Assembly: GCF_001428605.1 (NCBI RefSeq)
Contig: NZ_LMID01000013.1
Location: 665,750-729,749, forward strand
Length of the DNA: 64,000 bases
Source: Sphingomonas sp. Root720
GTDB taxonomy: Bacteria > Pseudomonadota > Alphaproteobacteria > Sphingomonadales > Sphingomonadaceae
Direction of reading: 5' to 3'
Part shown: in pieces, positions 61,251-64,000 of the stretch
How positions within the stretch are numbered: the first letter of the stretch is position 1
Layout of the letters: every line of letters starts with the position of its first letter
Translations under genes and position numbers: made by a program
The notes under the pieces: generated by a model
Told to the model about the DNA's origin: nothing
The model's input: only the letters and a program-made list of their open reading frames with translations
Databases searched by the model: none

Positions 61251-62309
61251 ATGCGCACCCTCAAAGGCCCCGCCCTCTTCCTCGCCCAGTTCATGGGTGA
61301 CGAGGCACCGTTCGACAGCTTGGCCTCTATCGCCCCATGGGTGGCCGAATGTGGGTATGTGGGCGTTCAGCTGCCGTCGAACGACGCCCGCTGCATGGAC
61401 CTGGCGCTCGCCGCCGAAAGCGACACCTATTGCGACGAACTGAAAGGCACGCTCGCCGAGCATGGCCTCGTCATCACCGAGCTTTCGACGCATATTCAGG
61501 GACAGATGATCGCCGTTCACCCGGCCTATCGAACCCTATTCGACGGCTTCCTGCCCGAAGCACTGCGCGGCGCCTCGGACAGAGAACGACTGGATTGGGC
61601 GAGGCAGCAGCTGCTGTTCGCCGCCAAGGCGAGCCGCCGCCTGGGGCTCGATGCGTCCGCCACCTTCTCGGGCGCGCTCCTCTGGCACACCGTCTATCCC
61701 TGGCCTCAGCGGCCGGCGGGCCTCGTCGAGGAGGGGTTCGCCGAACTCGCGCGGCGCTGGGGTCCGATCCTCGATGCCTATGCGGATGTCGGCGTCGACC
61801 TTTGCTATGAGATCCACCCCGGCGAGGATCTGCACGACGGCGTCAGCTTCGAGCGGTTCCTCGAGGCCGTCGGTAACCATCCTCGCGCGTCGATCCTCTA
61901 TGATCCGAGCCACCTCTATCTGCAGCAGATCGATTATCTCGGCTTCCTCGACCTCTACCACGAGCGCATCAAGATGATGCACGTCAAGGATGCCGAGTTC
62001 AGGCCGGACGCCCGCAGCGGCCTCTATGGCGGCTACCAGAGCTGGGTCGATCGCCCGGGCCGGTTTCGCTCGCTGGGCGATGGCCAGATCGATTTTGGAG
62101 CGATCTTCTCGAAGCTGGCGCAATATGATTTCGCCGGCTGGGCTGTGGTCGAGTGGGAATGTGCGCTCAAGGATTCGGGCGTCGGCGCGCGCGAGGGCGC
62201 CGCATTCGTGCGGCGGCATATCATTCCCGTCACCCAGCACGGTTTCGACGATTTCGTCGGCGGCAAGGCCCGCGACGACCAGCGCAACCGCGACATCCTC
62301 GGCATCTGA
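61251..62309 (+). CDS. Cytoplasmic xylose-isomerase-like TIM barrel (copy 2)
   Basis: 352 residues from ATG 61251 with GGAG 6 bases upstream; a longer frame overlaps the Gfo stop. No signal peptide. The barrel has EIHPGEDLHDG, ILYDPSHLYLQQIDY and KMMHVKDAEF, giving Glu, Asp/His and His metal ligands of the sugar isomerase/epimerase family. It is only distantly related to the two Tat-exported copies. It forms an operon with the Gfo enzyme, a pairing common in loci for keto-sugars and inositols. Confidence 0.88.
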   Translation: MRTLKGPALFLAQFMGDEAPFDSLASIAPWVAECGYVGVQLPSNDARCMDLALAAESDTYCDELKGTLAEHGLVITELSTHIQGQMIAVHPAYRTLFDGFLPEALRGASDRERLDWARQQLLFAAKASRRLGLDASATFSGALLWHTVYPWPQRPAGLVEEGFAELARRWGPILDAYADVGVDLCYEIHPGEDLHDGVSFERFLEAVGNHPRASILYDPSHLYLQQIDYLGFLDLYHERIKMMHVKDAEFRPDARSGLYGGYQSWVDRPGRFRSLGDGQIDFGAIFSKLAQYDFAGWAVVEWECALKDSGVGAREGAAFVRRHIIPVTQHGFDDFVGGKARDDQRNRDILGI

Positions 62310-62360
62310 GCAGACCGGCGCGATAACCTCGAAGGTCGAACTCGGAATTTGCCAGCATTT

Positions 62361-62376
62361 ATGTTACCGATTACAT
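62361..62376. promoter_or_regulatory. LacI-type operator S7
   Basis: ATGTTACCGATTACAT, 50 bases before the third TIM-barrel gene. It shows that this gene has its own promoter. Confidence 0.75.
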
Positions 62377-62426
62377 TATCGACTGGCGGCAGATAGACCG
62401 CTGAATATATTTGGAGGCGTGATCTG

Positions 62427-63380
62427 ATGAACCGGAGGCACTTTCTCGCCAATGCGGGCGCCCTTGCCGCACTGTTCGGCGCCGCCCCTTCCCTCGCCGC
62501 CGGTCAGGCGAGAAAGTTCGGTATCCAGCTCTTTTCGATCCCGAAGCTGCTCGAGCAGGACTATGCGAAGGCGATCGCCTTTCTGGCAAAGCTCGGATAC
62601 CGGGAGATCGAAACCTACGGGCCGTACACGTTCAGCGACCCGAAGCAGATCGAGAACTGGAAACGGATAACGACCAGTCTCGGCTTCTCGGGCAGCGGCT
62701 TTTTCGGGAAGACGCTTCAGGAGGCACGGTCGATATTGCGCGCCAACGGCATGACCGTGCCATCCATGCACACCGATCTGCTGACCCTCCAGAACCATAT
62801 GGGGCCTCTCGCCGAAGCCGCTCACCAGCTTGGCGCCACCTATGTCACCCTTCCCTCGCTTCCCGAGCAGCATCGCAAGACACTCGACGATTTCAAGCGC
62901 TCCGCCGAACTCTTCAATGAAGTTGGCGCTGATGCGAGCAGACACGGCGTCAAATTCGCCTATCACAATCACGGTTATGGCCTAAAGCCGACCGATGGCC
63001 AGCGCCCTCTCGACATCCTTCTGAGCGGCACCGATCCGGCCCATGTCTTCTTCGAGCTCGATATCTACTGGACCGTGGCGGGCGGCGGCGATCCCGTCGA
63101 TTATCTGAACCGCTACAAGGGGCGGTATCGAATGCTGCACCTCAAGGACATGAAGCAGATCCATCACTTCGACGGGGACGGCGGCACCCCCGATCAGTGG
63201 ATCAAACTGTTCCCGTACATGACCTATCTCGGCGATGGTGCGATCGACCTCAAGGCCATTCTCGCGGCGGCCGAACAGACCGGCGTCGAGCATTACTTCG
63301 TCGAACAGGATACCGTCAGCGATCCGGAAACCGCGCTGCGCGAGAGCGCGAATTATCTGCTGAAGGCCGGTTTCAAATAA
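62427..63380 (+). CDS. Tat-exported xylose-isomerase-like TIM barrel (copy 3)
   Basis: 317 residues from ATG 62427, with GGAGG 9 bases upstream. The signal is a typical Tat one (MNRRHFLANAGALAALFGAA). Metal-site parts are FAYHNHGYGLKP, FFELDIYWTVAGGGDP and LHLKDMKQIHHFDGDGG. It is paralogous to the protein at 50022-50939; both share GIQLFS/GLQLFT openings and the EQDTVSDP/EYDRSADP ending. A periplasmic 3-keto-glycoside lyase or epimerase role fits the block. Confidence 0.88.
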   Translation: MNRRHFLANAGALAALFGAAPSLAAGQARKFGIQLFSIPKLLEQDYAKAIAFLAKLGYREIETYGPYTFSDPKQIENWKRITTSLGFSGSGFFGKTLQEARSILRANGMTVPSMHTDLLTLQNHMGPLAEAAHQLGATYVTLPSLPEQHRKTLDDFKRSAELFNEVGADASRHGVKFAYHNHGYGLKPTDGQRPLDILLSGTDPAHVFFELDIYWTVAGGGDPVDYLNRYKGRYRMLHLKDMKQIHHFDGDGGTPDQWIKLFPYMTYLGDGAIDLKAILAAAEQTGVEHYFVEQDTVSDPETALRESANYLLKAGFK

Positions 63381-63393
63381 GCTGGATCATTCT

Positions 63394-63425
63394 CCGGGAG
63401 CGCACCTTCGACGGGTCGCTCCCGG
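63394..63425 (+). terminator. Terminator hairpin after the third TIM-barrel gene
   Basis: CCGGGAGCG (63394-63402) and CGCTCCCGG (63417-63425) form a 9-base stem with a 14-base loop, 13 bases after the stop. Only a short T-containing tail follows. Confidence 0.65.
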
Positions 63426-63490
63426 GTCTTGCCAGATGCGCCAGAAAAGAACGGGTGGACTGACGCCTCCGTCGTCCCACGGTCATTCCA

Positions 63491-64000
63491 TCAGGAACGC
63501 TCTAACCCCGCCGCCGCCTTGGCGCGCCTGACGATGTCTGCGGTATCGGGCTTGCCGGGTGGGACGACCCAGCTTCCGCCCACGCAGAGCACGGCATTGA
63601 GCGCGAGCCAGTCGCGGGCATTGTCTTCGGTAATCCCGCCGGTCGGGCAGAAGCGGGCGGCGGCGAGGGGTGCTGCGAGCGCCTTGAGCGCGGGGATGCC
63701 GCCATTGGCCATGGCGGGGAAGAACTTGAAATGGGTGAGCCCCATGTCGAGGCCGCGCATGATGTCGCCGGCGGTGGCGGTGCCCGGCAGGAAGGGCAGC
63801 CCGGTGCCGATCGCGGCATTGGCGAGCCGGTCGGTGAGACCCGGCGAGACGAGGAAGCGCGCGCCCGCGTCCAGGCTCGCCTTGACGTCGTCGGGGGTGA
63901 GCACGGTGCCCGCGCCGACGACGGCGCCCTCGACCCTGGCCATCTCGCGGATCACGTCGAGCGCGCAGGGGGTGCGCAGGGTGACCTCGAGCGCGGGGAG
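63491..64000 (-). CDS. eda: KDPG/KHG aldolase, N-terminus outside window
   Basis: The frame enters from the right edge and ends at TGA 63491, giving 169 residues of about 205. Class I aldolase signatures are present: ALEVTLRT with the base glutamate, VVGAGTVL, THFKFFPA with the Schiff-base lysine, and CPTGGITEDNA. It cleaves 2-keto-3-deoxy-6-phosphogluconate into pyruvate and glyceraldehyde 3-phosphate in the Entner-Doudoroff pathway, the main glucose route in sphingomonads. It faces the LacI block tail to tail and could receive its glucose, but it belongs to another operon beyond the edge. Confidence 0.92.
   Translation of the reverse strand, partial: LPALEVTLRTPCALDVIREMARVEGAVVGAGTVLTPDDVKASLDAGARFLVSPGLTDRLANAAIGTGLPFLPGTATAGDIMRGLDMGLTHFKFFPAMANGGIPALKALAAPLAAARFCPTGGITEDNARDWLALNAVLCVGGSWVVPPGKPDTADIVRRAKAAAGLERS

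Noticed and set aside
1..64000. tRNA, rRNA, prophage, origin or integrase genes
   Set aside because: I searched both strands by eye for tRNA-like cloverleaf ends, rRNA segments and phage or integrase motifs and found none. A dedicated scan could still find a short RNA gene.

Overview
The window is GC-rich, densely packed Proteobacterial DNA that looks like an alphaproteobacterial sphingomonad (Sphingomonas, Novosphingobium or Sphingobium type). The support is four large TonB-dependent receptors each sitting in a catabolic cluster, an M61 peptidase, Tat-exported sugar enzymes, a FixL/FixJ-like signalling set and an Entner-Doudoroff aldolase. No 16S, tRNA or housekeeping markers are present, so the genus is inference. 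Nearly everything is accessory catabolism arranged in regulon blocks, each with its own receptor and local regulator.

Block A (1-13.1 kb) is a peptide and amino-acid block on the minus strand. It holds an M61 peptidase cut by the left edge, a receptor, a PLP aminotransferase, an APC permease, two S10 carboxypeptidases, a periplasmic amidohydrolase and a translationally coupled 98-aa unknown. A divergent Lrp/AsnC gene sits at the upstream end. A relic-bearing gap with an IS3 orfA stub follows.

Block B (14.1-30.1 kb) is an IclR-type regulon. It contains an SDR, a 2-oxo-acid hydratase, an aldehyde dehydrogenase, an orphan substrate-binding protein, a receptor, an alpha/beta hydrolase, an amidohydrolase-2, the IclR gene, an ACS-type MFS permease, a cupin, an HpaI-type aldolase, a tiny coupled ORF and a beta-keto acid cleavage enzyme. 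I see nine copies of TTCCG-N5-CGGAA (or one or two changes from it) in front of its transcription units. The enzyme set looks like the lower half of a meta-cleavage route, with no recognisable ring-cleavage dioxygenase.

Block C (30.5-42 kb) is a predicted hydroxyproline-peptide block. It holds a DPP-type S9 peptidase, an ornithine-cyclodeaminase-family reductase, a receptor, both aconitase-X subunits, a Tat-exported M24 peptidase, a TSUP permease and two paralogous XRE-cupin regulators. A shared ATTTCCGTTTYGTAYA motif precedes its units.

Block D (42-49.9 kb) is mixed. It holds an IS5-type transposase relic, a PAS histidine kinase coupled to a single-domain receiver, a FixJ-type regulator, a metallo-beta-lactamase-fold protein, two small unknowns, a type II NADH dehydrogenase-like flavoprotein and a frameshifted AraC relic.

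Block E (50-63.4 kb) is a LacI regulon for what I read as 3-keto-glycoside metabolism. A receptor is coupled to a DUF1080 3-ketoglycoside hydrolase. A GMC dehydrogenase is coupled to its Tat-type small subunit. It also has a Gfo/Idh/MocA oxidoreductase, three xylose-isomerase-like TIM barrels (two with Tat signals), a secreted Dabb protein and an MFS sugar permease. Seven 16-bp operators (ATGTWAYCGNTTACAT) mark every unit. A KDPG aldolase gene, cut by the right edge, closes the window.
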